From the NCBI GenBank assembly GCA_045642485.1, contig JAZUIV010000059.1, positions 13,308-77,307 of the forward strand: a DNA stretch of 64,000 bases, given 5' to 3'. The notes under the pieces were generated by a model, which made no database searches, was not told the DNA's origin, and was given only the letters and a program-made list of their open reading frames with translations. Positions within the stretch are counted from its first letter, which is position 1, and every line of letters begins with the position of its first letter. Positions 34,579 through 43,465 of this stretch are shown in pieces. Origin of the DNA: Cacconaster sp045642485. GTDB taxonomy: Bacteria; Bacteroidota; Bacteroidia; Bacteroidales; UBA932. The translations under genes and the position numbers were made by a program.

Positions 34579-36558
34579 ATGAAAACAAATAGAATACTTG
34601 CATTTGTCCTCGGAGCAATGGTGGCAGTTTCCTGCTCAGACTTCGAAGAGATCAATCACAATCCGAAGGCAGTAAACGCACAAGATGCAAAGCCCTACTG
34701 GGCTCTCAACAAATCCATCATCGGCGACCAGCAGAACCCTAACGACGCTGAGCGTGTATTCGTCCTCTATTGGGCCGACATTGCCCGTCAGGACGGTGAA
34801 AGCGGTTCCGGTGGACGTTGCGTAGGTCGTTCCAACGACGAATGGGCAGGCTGCCTTTACAATCTTACAAGAAACTGTGTGACCTCAGCAACAACTGCCG
34901 TCAAACTTGTCGATGAGCAGTTGCCGAACCTTACAGGCCACGAGGCTGCATTCTTCCCCAATGTCAAGGCTGCCGCCCGCATCTGGAGAGTCTATCTGAT
35001 GACTGAGTTCGTTGACTCTTTCGGTTCCTTCACAACTGATTTCGAGGGAGCCACTCCTAAATACGAGAGTGTTGAGGACTGCTACAAGTTTATGTTCAAA
35101 GAGCTCGCAGAGGCTGTCGCTGACATCAATCTGGACGCTCCCGCAACCAGTGATATGGAAAAGAACGGAGACCCCGCTTACAAATTCGACCCTCTGAAAT
35201 GGAAGAATTTCGGTATTTCTATGTGGATGCGTATCGCAATGCGTCTTTCAGAGGTTGATGCCGCTACCGCCAAATCTGAGTTTGCAAAAGCCGCAGCTGC
35301 CGGTACAGGTATAACCACCATTGACGGTACTTTCCGCATTGAGGAGAGCACCGGTTGGGATGATCTTTCCGGTGTAATGAGCCGTACCTGGGACTGGCAG
35401 GAAGTTTCCGCAACTTTCGCCAACCTTACCACAAATTTCGGTGGTACTCCTGTTGAGAAGACTCTCAAGGATGCTGACGGACGTCTCTATCCCGCTTCTC
35501 CCGACGTAGCTTCTGTCTATGGACCTTACATCAAGGATGCTTCCCAGTATCTTGGTATCCATATGGCCGACTCAAAGGGCAATCTCTATGAAGAGTGCAC
35601 TGACAACCCTACCAAGGGTTATTTCTTCGATGGACTTCCTTCATATCTTGACCCCCGTGCTCTGGCATATTTCAATATCCCCGGTGACTACGACAACCGC
35701 AAGGAGACTGGATACTGCACGTTTATGAGAGCTGGCGTTCCCGTCAAGAGTGTCCTTTCCAACAGGGACAAAATCGAAATTGATGTTACATACGCTTGGA
35801 ACGGACTCCAGTGCGGTTTCGGATATGATGACAACATCCAGTACGCACCTATCATCAACAACGATTACGGCACAACCTACCCTGCACTTCAGGAGAGGTA
35901 TCGTAACGGACATGAATATCGTGTGTTCTTCGGCCCTTGGGAGACCCATCTCCTCAAGGCTGAGGCCATCGTTCGCGGATATATCGGTGGAGATGCCGAG
36001 AAGGAATACAATGACGGTATCAAGGCCAGCTTCGACTATCTTGGTATGGGCAGCCTTGCAGCCGATTATATCGAGGGTACAAATTACAATAGAGTCGGTA
36101 CTTCAGTCAAGTGGTCTCACACCGCTGAACCTGCAAACTACGAGATTAAGTACTATGACGCTGTTGCAAAGGCAACGAAGACCACCACATACGAGTATCC
36201 CGTTGCAAGCAAGACCCTTTACGGTGTAGCTCTCAACGACCACCTGACAAAGATCATCACCCAGAAGTACATCGCCAACACTCCTTGGCTGCCTCTGGAG
36301 ACCTGGTCAGACCACCGTCGTACCGGTCTTCCTTTCTGGGAGATTCCTTCAAGCTCAACCGAGTACAACTTCCTTGACGGCTGGACTAAGGATGCATACA
36401 AGTCAGGTCAGAAGGTTACTTTCTATCCCGGCCGTATGAACTATCCCGCCAAGTTCAACAATGCAAGTCCTGAGGAATATCAGCACGCTCTTGAACTTAT
36501 GGGTCTGAGCGGTGGAGAGAAGACCTGCGCTCCTCTCTGGTGGGCAAAGAAGAACTAA
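34579..36558 (+). CDS. SusD-like outer-membrane glycan-binding lipoprotein
   Basis: A 659-aa lipoprotein (lipobox SCSD) that forms the lid of the SusC transporter. The N-terminal CSDFEEINHNPKAVNAQDA, helical TPR core and C-terminal ALELMGLSGGEKT look like the SusD-like_2 branch of the SusD/RagB family. It is on the long side for that group. It is separated from susC by 12 nt and followed by a strong terminator, so susC-susD is one transcript. No SusE/SusF-type surface protein follows. Confidence 0.9.
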   Translation: MKTNRILAFVLGAMVAVSCSDFEEINHNPKAVNAQDAKPYWALNKSIIGDQQNPNDAERVFVLYWADIARQDGESGSGGRCVGRSNDEWAGCLYNLTRNCVTSATTAVKLVDEQLPNLTGHEAAFFPNVKAAARIWRVYLMTEFVDSFGSFTTDFEGATPKYESVEDCYKFMFKELAEAVADINLDAPATSDMEKNGDPAYKFDPLKWKNFGISMWMRIAMRLSEVDAATAKSEFAKAAAAGTGITTIDGTFRIEESTGWDDLSGVMSRTWDWQEVSATFANLTTNFGGTPVEKTLKDADGRLYPASPDVASVYGPYIKDASQYLGIHMADSKGNLYEECTDNPTKGYFFDGLPSYLDPRALAYFNIPGDYDNRKETGYCTFMRAGVPVKSVLSNRDKIEIDVTYAWNGLQCGFGYDDNIQYAPIINNDYGTTYPALQERYRNGHEYRVFFGPWETHLLKAEAIVRGYIGGDAEKEYNDGIKASFDYLGMGSLAADYIEGTNYNRVGTSVKWSHTAEPANYEIKYYDAVAKATKTTTYEYPVASKTLYGVALNDHLTKIITQKYIANTPWLPLETWSDHRRTGLPFWEIPSSSTEYNFLDGWTKDAYKSGQKVTFYPGRMNYPAKFNNASPEEYQHALELMGLSGGEKTCAPLWWAKKN

Positions 36559-36579
36559 AGTCTATCTTATACCTGTTAT

Positions 36580-36613
36580 GAAGAGCCGGCTTTGTCCGGC
36601 TCTTCTTTTTTTT
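36580..36613 (+). terminator. rho-independent terminator after susD
   Basis: GAAGAGCCGG (36580-36589) pairs perfectly with CCGGCTCTTC (36596-36605), followed by eight T residues. It ends the susC-susD transcript. Confidence 0.93.
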
Positions 36614-36649
36614 GCGATTTTTCGTTAAGTTTGTAAAAAATTGTGTGGT

Positions 36650-36907
36650 ATGCCTATTGTAGCTGAATTTTTCGGTATTTATATTTACCTGCGGTTTCTT
36701 GATCACAACCCTCCTCATTTTCACGCGAAATATGGGAATCAGGAGGTGATAATTGACATTGAGAATGGAACAGTAAAAGGAGAGATGTCCGAAAGGGCTC
36801 TCAGGTTGGTTTTGGAGTGGCTTTCAATATATCGGGAGGATATTATGAAGGCTTGGGAGAAAGCTGCAAACGGAGAGCAGCCCGGGAAAGTGGAACCCTT
36901 AAAATAG
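36650..36907 (+). CDS. DUF4160 protein
   Basis: An 85-aa protein of the DUF4160 family: MPIVAEFFGIYIYLRFLDH, then PPHFHAKYGNQEVIIDIENG and a helical second half. DUF4160 and DUF2442 genes are commonly found as pairs and have been proposed as toxin-antitoxin-like modules; no activity can be read from the sequence. The ATG at 36650 fits the family; an ATG at 36641 would add three residues. A TAAGTTTG -7-like box at 36626-36633 suggests its own promoter after the susD terminator. Confidence 0.85.
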   Translation: MPIVAEFFGIYIYLRFLDHNPPHFHAKYGNQEVIIDIENGTVKGEMSERALRLVLEWLSIYREDIMKAWEKAANGEQPGKVEPLK

Positions 36908-36913
36908 ATTGAT

Positions 36914-37150
36914 ATGTTGAGGATTACTTCGGCTGATTACCTACAGGAATATAAGGTCTGTGTTTATTTCAACAACGGAGTGAAAAAGATATTTGACTTT
37001 CTTCCGGTAATTGAAAAATATACCGTGTTCAAGGTACTGAAGGATGTTGAATTGCTCAAACATTTCAAGGTGACAGATACTCTGGAGTGGAACAATGGAG
37101 AACTGGATATTGCACCGGAGTATATATATCAGAATGGGATTTCTGCATAA
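36914..37150 (+). CDS. DUF2442 protein
   Basis: A 78-aa protein of the DUF2442 family: a beta-rich start with ADYLQEYKVCVYFNNGVKKIF DFL-type strands, then ELLKHFKVTDTLEW and DIAPEYIYQNG. It lies 6 nt after the DUF4160 gene and is the usual partner of that family. The pair sits inside a polysaccharide-utilisation locus, where it may be a passenger module. Confidence 0.85.
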   Translation: MLRITSADYLQEYKVCVYFNNGVKKIFDFLPVIEKYTVFKVLKDVELLKHFKVTDTLEWNNGELDIAPEYIYQNGISA

Positions 37151-37166
37151 CTGATGAACAACGACA

Positions 37167-37826
37167 ATGAAAAGACTTTTTTTCAGTATGGCTCTGATGC
37201 TGCTTCCCGTCGCTCTGTTTGCGCAGGAGAAGATTTTTCTCTTTGACGACTTCAAGCCGGCGGTTTTCCTGATGAAGCAGAATGTCAGGACAAGGGCGGA
37301 TTTCAATTTCGACACGAGAGGTCAGGGCGTCTATTTCGTTCAGGACGGGACGGTGATGGAACTGACAAACACACAGAATATCGATACTCTCTATGTTGAC
37401 GGGCGCAAGTTCGTCTGGAAAAATGACTGCCTCTGCGAATATGTCCCGAAAGAATACGGGGATGTCTTCATAAACTGGAAGTTCCGGGATTCCTTCGTGG
37501 GAAAGACGGGTGCGTTCGGCACGACCACCCAGGGAAAGGTCGAGGTAATGCAGGTCCCCGGCATCAATTCTGAGTACTCATCGGACAATATCGGCCTCTA
37601 TTCCGACAAGACGGACGTGTGGAGCGTAAAGAACGAAAATACATATTTCTTTGTATGGAAGGGGAAGGAGTACAGGATTCGCCACCCGTCTGACCTGACA
37701 AAGGCATTCCCCGCCAGAGGGAAGGAAATCAAGAAATTCCTCAAATCGCACAACTATACGCTGAACAATGCCGACCAGGTGCTCAATACCCTGGCCTACA
37801 TCTGCACAGGCATCGAACCGGAATAA
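37167..37826 (+). CDS. secreted protein of unknown function
   Basis: A 219-aa protein with a signal peptide ending LFAQ. The middle part is beta-rich (FNFDTRGQGVYFVQDGTVME and DTLYVDGRKFVWKNDCLCEY) and the last 40 residues look helical. I do not recognise the family. It lies 16 nt after the DUF2442 gene and just before the propeller lipoprotein gene, so it is probably co-transcribed. Confidence 0.65.
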   Translation: MKRLFFSMALMLLPVALFAQEKIFLFDDFKPAVFLMKQNVRTRADFNFDTRGQGVYFVQDGTVMELTNTQNIDTLYVDGRKFVWKNDCLCEYVPKEYGDVFINWKFRDSFVGKTGAFGTTTQGKVEVMQVPGINSEYSSDNIGLYSDKTDVWSVKNENTYFFVWKGKEYRIRHPSDLTKAFPARGKEIKKFLKSHNYTLNNADQVLNTLAYICTGIEPE

Positions 37827-37843
37827 AAGTCAAATACTGATTG

Positions 37844-39169
37844 GTGAAACGTTGGGCCATATTTCTTTGCTTGATTGCGGCTGTCGCCTGCACTCCCCGA
37901 AATGTCACGCATTGCGGGGAATACCCTCCCATAACACCGGACTATATCGGCGTTACGGTTCCAGAGGGCATTGCCGACCTCAGTTTCAGGATGGCCGACG
38001 GGCGCGAGTTCAGGGTTGAGCGTTCGCGGCAGGGCGATACGATATGGACAAAAGTCATCGCCTGGAAAAAGGGGTCGGATAATGCAGTAGCCTACGATCC
38101 TTTCCCGATGATTGTATCCAAGGACCCGATTGACCCTTACATAGCGTACAGACTGATTGAACCGGGTTATGAGAACTGGCACGATATGGGCCTCTACCAG
38201 CGGGAACTTGCTTCCTACAGGGAGACCCCCATCGCTACAAACCAGATTAATAACCGTGGCTGTGTGAACTGCCACAATTTCTATGCTTCCTCTCCAGAGC
38301 GATTCCTCTTCCACGCGCGTGGTGAGGGCGGAGGAACCGTATTTGTCGATGGCGACAATGTGAAATTGCTGAATCTCACGAAAATAGGAGCAGAGAAGCA
38401 GGGTGTATATCCCTCCTGGCATCCGGATGGCCGCTACGTGGCTTTCGCCTCCTGCAAGACATATCAGCGCTTCTCCGTCGGCGACAGCCAGCCCATTGAG
38501 GTTTTTGATGAGACCTCCGACATAATCCTGATGGACACGGCAACCGACTCCACCTGGTGCATACCGGGCCTTTCCGAAGCCGGAAGGCTTGAAACTTTCC
38601 CCCATTGGTCTCCGGACGGGAGCCGACTCTATTTCTGCTGTGCCGAAGGGGATACGATATCCTGCGAGGAGAGGGGGAACATCCATTATGCCTTGAAATC
38701 CGTGGATTTCAGGGATGGGAAGTTTGACAATGAAATCCGCACTCTCTGGCACAGTGACAGCGCATCCGTCTCTTTCCCGAGAGTAAACGGCAAATGGCTT
38801 CTCTTCACCAAATCCGCTTACGGGACTTTTCCCATCTGGCACAGGGAGGCCGACCTGTATCTTATGAATCTTGAGACCGGGGATGTCCGTGCTGCCGAAG
38901 AACTCAACAGTCCCGATACAGAGAGCTATCACAGCTGGTCCACGAACGGGAAATGGATGGTATTCAGCAGCCGGAGAATCGACGGCCGCTACACACGTCT
39001 CTATATCTCCCATTTCGACGGGGAAGGGCATTTCAGCAAGCCGTTTCTTCTGCCACAGAAATCTCCGGAGCATAATCAGTTGAGGCTCCAGTCATACAAT
39101 ATCCCCGAATTCGTCACCGGAAAGGTTGAAAACCGGGCCCGGCAGTACAAGAAATTTTTCCGCCGATGA
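37844..39169 (+). CDS. WD40/TolB-like propeller lipoprotein with CxxCH motif
   Basis: A 441-aa lipoprotein (AVACTP near residue 17). PD40/TolB-like propeller blades are visible: VYPSWHPDGRYVAFASC, FPHWSPDGSRLYFCC, YHSWSTNGKWMVFSSRR. Before the first blade is NNRGCVNCHNF, a CxxCH motif (C140, C143, H144), which in exported proteins usually marks covalent c-type heme attachment. Start: GTG at 37844 is preferred over TTG at 37841. It overlaps the DUF6057-like membrane gene by 4 nt, so the two products probably work together. Heme binding is unproven. Confidence 0.75.
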   Translation: MKRWAIFLCLIAAVACTPRNVTHCGEYPPITPDYIGVTVPEGIADLSFRMADGREFRVERSRQGDTIWTKVIAWKKGSDNAVAYDPFPMIVSKDPIDPYIAYRLIEPGYENWHDMGLYQRELASYRETPIATNQINNRGCVNCHNFYASSPERFLFHARGEGGGTVFVDGDNVKLLNLTKIGAEKQGVYPSWHPDGRYVAFASCKTYQRFSVGDSQPIEVFDETSDIILMDTATDSTWCIPGLSEAGRLETFPHWSPDGSRLYFCCAEGDTISCEERGNIHYALKSVDFRDGKFDNEIRTLWHSDSASVSFPRVNGKWLLFTKSAYGTFPIWHREADLYLMNLETGDVRAAEELNSPDTESYHSWSTNGKWMVFSSRRIDGRYTRLYISHFDGEGHFSKPFLLPQKSPEHNQLRLQSYNIPEFVTGKVENRARQYKKFFRR

Positions 39170-40320
39170 AGATGAAGAAGTACATATTCCCGGCGATTCT
39201 TGCCGTCACGGTTTATTTTGTGAGCATCTATTGCCAGAGGTTCACCATCCTTCGTCAGGAGGGGCTGGGGCTGTTCCTGCTTACTCCCGATTTCTTCAGG
39301 GCCCTTCTTTTTGACCCGTTCCCCCTGTCCAATCTTGTGGGAAGTTTCCTGGTCCAGTTCTACGATAATTTCTATGTGGGAGCGGCTCTCATATCGGCAA
39401 TGGCAGTTGCCGTATATTTCATAGCGAAAGCTTTTTTCAGCCGTTTCGGTCTTGAGATGGAAGTGTTGAACGTGGCCTGTGCCTGCGCCGCCTGGATAGC
39501 CCTTGCAAGGGCCTCCAACCCCTCAATGGGTATGGCAATCATCTTCTGCTTCCTGGCCGCTCTGGCCGCAGTGTCGCTTTTCTTCAGGAAGAGGGCGGTC
39601 AAGCGGACAATTCCGGCCCGATTCGACATCCCCTCCGGAATCCTGGCAGTTGCGGCCGTAACTCTTTACATCTTTCTCAGCCCTTTCATAAAGGAAGGGG
39701 AGAAGTGGAGCAAGATTGAATTCGCCGCAGTACAGGGAGAGTGGAAATATCTTCTTGGGGTTGCAAACGTCAGGGAGGCGGAGAAGGACATACAGGTGGT
39801 GCCTTTCGCCCTTCTTGCCCTCAATGCCCAGGGGCGTCTGGCCGATGAAGTGGACAAATACCCTATAATGGAGAACTTCGGACTGGATTTCGGAGACGAG
39901 GTATCCTACAGAAGAAGCCTTTTCGATGCAGTGCTCTACAGTAACCTCGGATGTTACAATGAGGCCATTCACAGAACTCACCAGTGCGGGGATTTCTTGC
40001 CTCATTGCACGAGTTTCCGGACACTCAGGATGCTGGTCAAGGAGAATCACGCACTTGGAGACTCCCTTATGGTGGTCAAATATTGCGACATACTTGACAG
40101 GAGCCTGTCTCACCGCGAATTTGTCGAATATTTCAGGAACAATCCCTGTCCGCAGCGCAAGCACAACACCCCTCAGGAAAGTGCGGCCGCTCCGTTGATT
40201 GTCACCAAGGACCCTATGGGCATTATGCTTCAGATGGGCAAGGCGGACATCAGCAACCCTATGGTGATGGACAGGTACTACGCATATTACAAAGTCCGTG
40301 AATTTTTTACTAAAAAGTAA
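39166..40320 (+). CDS. DUF6057-like membrane protein
   Basis: A 384-aa protein with about five membrane helices in the first 175 residues and a soluble, helical C-terminal part (about 180-384). The N-terminal pattern, including LLTPDFFRALLF and NLVGSFLVQFYDNF, is like Bacteroidetes DUF6057 proteins. The function is unknown. Its start overlaps the stop of the CxxCH propeller gene (ATGA), and the fucosidase gene follows 6 nt later, which ties it to the glycan operon. Confidence 0.6.
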   Translation: MKMKKYIFPAILAVTVYFVSIYCQRFTILRQEGLGLFLLTPDFFRALLFDPFPLSNLVGSFLVQFYDNFYVGAALISAMAVAVYFIAKAFFSRFGLEMEVLNVACACAAWIALARASNPSMGMAIIFCFLAALAAVSLFFRKRAVKRTIPARFDIPSGILAVAAVTLYIFLSPFIKEGEKWSKIEFAAVQGEWKYLLGVANVREAEKDIQVVPFALLALNAQGRLADEVDKYPIMENFGLDFGDEVSYRRSLFDAVLYSNLGCYNEAIHRTHQCGDFLPHCTSFRTLRMLVKENHALGDSLMVVKYCDILDRSLSHREFVEYFRNNPCPQRKHNTPQESAAAPLIVTKDPMGIMLQMGKADISNPMVMDRYYAYYKVREFFTKK

Positions 40321-40326
40321 CGATAT

Positions 40327-41682
40327 ATGAAGCGCTACCTATTGATTGTCATCGTATTGACTGTTTACGCCCTCTCTTATGGGCAGCCTATCCAGAGTGA
40401 GACCCCGGAGCAGAAGGTCGCCCGTATGGAATGGTTCTCCAACGCAAAACTGGGAATTTTCATCCATTGGGGCATCTATTCCCGTGGGGACTGGTCCGAA
40501 AGCTGGGCATTCCACAACAAGCGTGTGAGCCTTGAGGATTATTTCGCCCAGACGAAGGATTTCACCGCAGAAAAATATGACCCCAAGGAATGGGTTTCCC
40601 TTATCCGTGAAAGCGGGGCGAGATATACCGTAATCACCACCAAGCACCACGACGGAGTCGCCCTGTGGGACACGAAGGCCGGAGATGTCAGCACGGTAAA
40701 GAGTTGTGCGGCAGGCCGCGACGTCCTCACCCCTTTTGTCGATGAGGTACGCCGTCAGGGTGGCCTCAAGCTCGGTCTCTATTATTCTCTGATAGACTGG
40801 CCGAGAGAGGATTATCCCAACATCTTCCGGGAGGGACCCGCAAAGTACGACATCAATGCCGAGCCGGAGCGCTGGCAGCATTTCTGCGATTTCAATTTTG
40901 CGCAGATGAAGGAGCTCAACGATGCCTATCGCCCTGACCTCTACTGGTTTGACGGGGATTGGGAGTTCAGTTCCGAGCAGTGGAGGGCCCCCGAGCTTCT
41001 GGCGATGGTAAGAAAGACCAATCCCGGGGTGATTGTCAATTCCCGAATCCAGGGGAACGGTGACTATGCCACTCCCGAACTTGGAGTTCCGGTAGTGAAA
41101 CCCGCTGACAAATGGTGGGAAACCTGTATGACAATAAACGATTCCTGGGGATTCCGCAAGCAGGACACCGAATACAAGTCCGATATGACGCTTCTGCGTA
41201 TGCTGGTGAGTTGTATGTCGCTCGGCGGCAATCTGCTGCTTGACATCGGCCCTCGCGCGGACGGCACGATTCCGCAGGAGGAAGTGGATGCCCTGAAGAC
41301 TATAGGCAAGTGGATAAAGAAGCACGAGGAGGCCGTCTATCCCACCCGTGCCGGCATTCCCGAAGGGCACGTTCAGGGCTATACCACTCTCAATCAAGCG
41401 GGTGACGTGCTTTATGTCTATCTGCCCTACACCCCTAACGAGTCCGTCGAGGTGAGGGGGCTCAAGACCCATATCAAGAAGGTGAGGGTTGTCGGCACTG
41501 ACCGTACCCTTGACTGGAACCTGTACAATGACATTGACTGGAGCGAGGTCCCCGGCGTTTACTATATCAATGTGCCCAAGGATGTGCTTGACGAGCATAT
41601 CACAGTCCTTGCACTCGAACTGGACGGCCCTCTGACACTCTACAGGGGCTCCGGTCAGGTGATGAGTTTCAACAATTATTAG
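40327..41682 (+). CDS. GH29 alpha-L-fucosidase
   Basis: A 451-aa secreted enzyme (signal peptide ending YGQ) that removes alpha-L-fucose from glycans. Family signs: WFSNAKLGIFIHWGIYS near the N-terminus, YTVITTKHHDGVALWDT, GLKLGLYYSLIDWP, and DLYWFDGDWE containing the likely nucleophile Asp209. GGNLLLDIGPRADGTIPQEE near 310 and a C-terminal beta-sandwich complete the family layout. It lies in a run of same-strand genes with 6-23 nt gaps, so it is co-expressed with the membrane protein upstream and the CBM9/TIM-barrel and GH130 genes downstream. Confidence 0.95.
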   Translation: MKRYLLIVIVLTVYALSYGQPIQSETPEQKVARMEWFSNAKLGIFIHWGIYSRGDWSESWAFHNKRVSLEDYFAQTKDFTAEKYDPKEWVSLIRESGARYTVITTKHHDGVALWDTKAGDVSTVKSCAAGRDVLTPFVDEVRRQGGLKLGLYYSLIDWPREDYPNIFREGPAKYDINAEPERWQHFCDFNFAQMKELNDAYRPDLYWFDGDWEFSSEQWRAPELLAMVRKTNPGVIVNSRIQGNGDYATPELGVPVVKPADKWWETCMTINDSWGFRKQDTEYKSDMTLLRMLVSCMSLGGNLLLDIGPRADGTIPQEEVDALKTIGKWIKKHEEAVYPTRAGIPEGHVQGYTTLNQAGDVLYVYLPYTPNESVEVRGLKTHIKKVRVVGTDRTLDWNLYNDIDWSEVPGVYYINVPKDVLDEHITVLALELDGPLTLYRGSGQVMSFNNY

Positions 41683-41693
41683 CATTCAGACAT

Positions 41694-43442
41694 ATGAAGA
41701 GATTTGCTTTGATTCTGGCGCTGTTCCTTCCGGTCCTTGCGATATCGGAGACACTGCCCCGCGTCTATGACGCCCAACGTACCAAGGAGAAAATGAAGAT
41801 TGACGGTAAACTGACCGAATCTTCCTGGAATACCGTTAAATACAGTGACGATTTCGCCGACATTCGAGGCTTCGACTTCCCGACTCCCTCAATGAAGACC
41901 AACGTGAAGATGCTCTGGGACAATGAATGTCTTTACATCGGAGCCCGTCTTGAGGAGAAAAACATTACTGGAGACATTACGGACAGGGATGCCATAATCT
42001 GGAAAAACAATGATTTTGAAGTATTCATCGATCCTTATAGCGATGGGAAACTCTATTACGAGATAGAAAACAATGCTCTCGGGACGGTGATGGACCTTCT
42101 GATGGACAAGCCCTACAGCGAAGGGGGAGTGTTCATTATGAATTGGGACTGCAAGGGACTGCAACTTGCGGTCAGTTATGACGGAACTCTTAACAATCCG
42201 AAGGATACCGACAAGGCCTGGTATGTGGAGATGGCAATTCCGTTTGCCGCGCTCCAGCGCGACTTCAAGGATCCTCGCGCCAGCAAGGTGTGGAGAATAA
42301 ATTTCTCCCGCGTGGAGTGGCTCGTCAAGGGCGGTCCGGAAGAGAACTGGGTATGGTCTCCCACCGGCAAGGTCGATATGCATATGCCTGCCAAGTGGGG
42401 CTATCTGCGTTTCTGCGATGGGAACGTGATTCCACCTATGCCACCCGCAAAGGTTGTCAAGAACTGGATGTGGGAGCGCATAAAGGAGAAATGGAGCGAT
42501 GAGCAGTATGCGGCTCATTTCAAGAAGGCACACGACTGCGGCATCAGCGGCATTCTCTTCGAAGGGTACGACGAGAGAGTCTATCGGCTCTGCAAGGAGG
42601 CCGGGCTCGAGGCCCATTATTGGCTCTGGACAATGAACAGGAGGGACCTTTTGGAGAAGCATCCGGAATGGGGAGCAGTGAGCCGTAGCGGCAAATCCAC
42701 ATACGACAATCCTCCCTACGTGGATTACTACCGGTTCCTCTGTCCTACGCATCCCGGTGTGGCCGACACAATAGCCGCCGACTATCTCAGATGCGCCAAC
42801 CTGAAATACGTTGACGGAATGCAGCTTGACTATGTGCGCTTCCCTGACGTGGTCCTTCCCACCTCCCTTTGGAGCAACTACGGGATTGACCAGAGCAGCG
42901 AGCTTCCCGAGTATGACTTCTGCTACTGCGACCTGTGCCGCGAGGAGTTCAAGAAACTGACTGGCCGAGACCCTCTGCTGGAGCAATATCCAGCTCAGGA
43001 CCAGTCTTGGCTCAATTTCCGCCTCGATGCAATCACCAAAGTTGTCAGGAAAATCCACGAGACTCTGGCCGCCGACGGCAAGTTCCTCTCCGCCGCGGTC
43101 TTCCCCGGCCCTTCGATGGCAACCAAGATGGTGCGTCAGGATTGGGGCAACTGGCCTCTTCCGGCTTATTTCCCGATGATATATAACGGCTTCTACAATG
43201 AAGGTCCGCAGTGGATTGGCCGCTCGGTGGCTGAAAGCGTGAAGGCAGTCGGAGGCAAGGCCCTGATTTATGCGGGAATAATGTACCCTGACCTGAAGAA
43301 AGGCGATGACTTTGAAAAAGCTCTCGATGCGGCATATCAGAACGGGGCTGCCGGGGTGTCAATCTTTGACGGTCCGGATGATGCCGGCCTTGAGAGATTG
43401 AAGAAATATCTTGACGAGCACGATTATGCTCCTGCAAATTAA
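41694..43442 (+). CDS. CBM9-like domain plus GHL10-like TIM barrel protein
   Basis: A 582-aa secreted protein. Residues about 20-235 form a CBM9/DOMON-like sandwich (MKIDGKLTESSWNTVKYSDD, NVKMLWDNECLYIGARLEE, NDFEVFIDPYSDGKLYYEIE). The C-terminal half is a TIM barrel with ISGILFEGYDERVYRLCKEA, AHYWLWTMNRRDL, YVDGMQLDYVRFPD and YCDLCREEFKKLTG, like the GHL10/DUF187-type hydrolase group. The substrate is unknown, but its place between a fucosidase and a mannoside phosphorylase suggests action on the same glycan. Confidence 0.75.
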   Translation: MKRFALILALFLPVLAISETLPRVYDAQRTKEKMKIDGKLTESSWNTVKYSDDFADIRGFDFPTPSMKTNVKMLWDNECLYIGARLEEKNITGDITDRDAIIWKNNDFEVFIDPYSDGKLYYEIENNALGTVMDLLMDKPYSEGGVFIMNWDCKGLQLAVSYDGTLNNPKDTDKAWYVEMAIPFAALQRDFKDPRASKVWRINFSRVEWLVKGGPEENWVWSPTGKVDMHMPAKWGYLRFCDGNVIPPMPPAKVVKNWMWERIKEKWSDEQYAAHFKKAHDCGISGILFEGYDERVYRLCKEAGLEAHYWLWTMNRRDLLEKHPEWGAVSRSGKSTYDNPPYVDYYRFLCPTHPGVADTIAADYLRCANLKYVDGMQLDYVRFPDVVLPTSLWSNYGIDQSSELPEYDFCYCDLCREEFKKLTGRDPLLEQYPAQDQSWLNFRLDAITKVVRKIHETLAADGKFLSAAVFPGPSMATKMVRQDWGNWPLPAYFPMIYNGFYNEGPQWIGRSVAESVKAVGGKALIYAGIMYPDLKKGDDFEKALDAAYQNGAAGVSIFDGPDDAGLERLKKYLDEHDYAPAN

Positions 43443-43465
43443 GAACTGTTTTGAATAATAGCGAT

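Noticed and set aside
40339..41685. 448-codon open frame on the minus strand
   Set aside because: Exact antisense shadow of the GH29 fucosidase gene.
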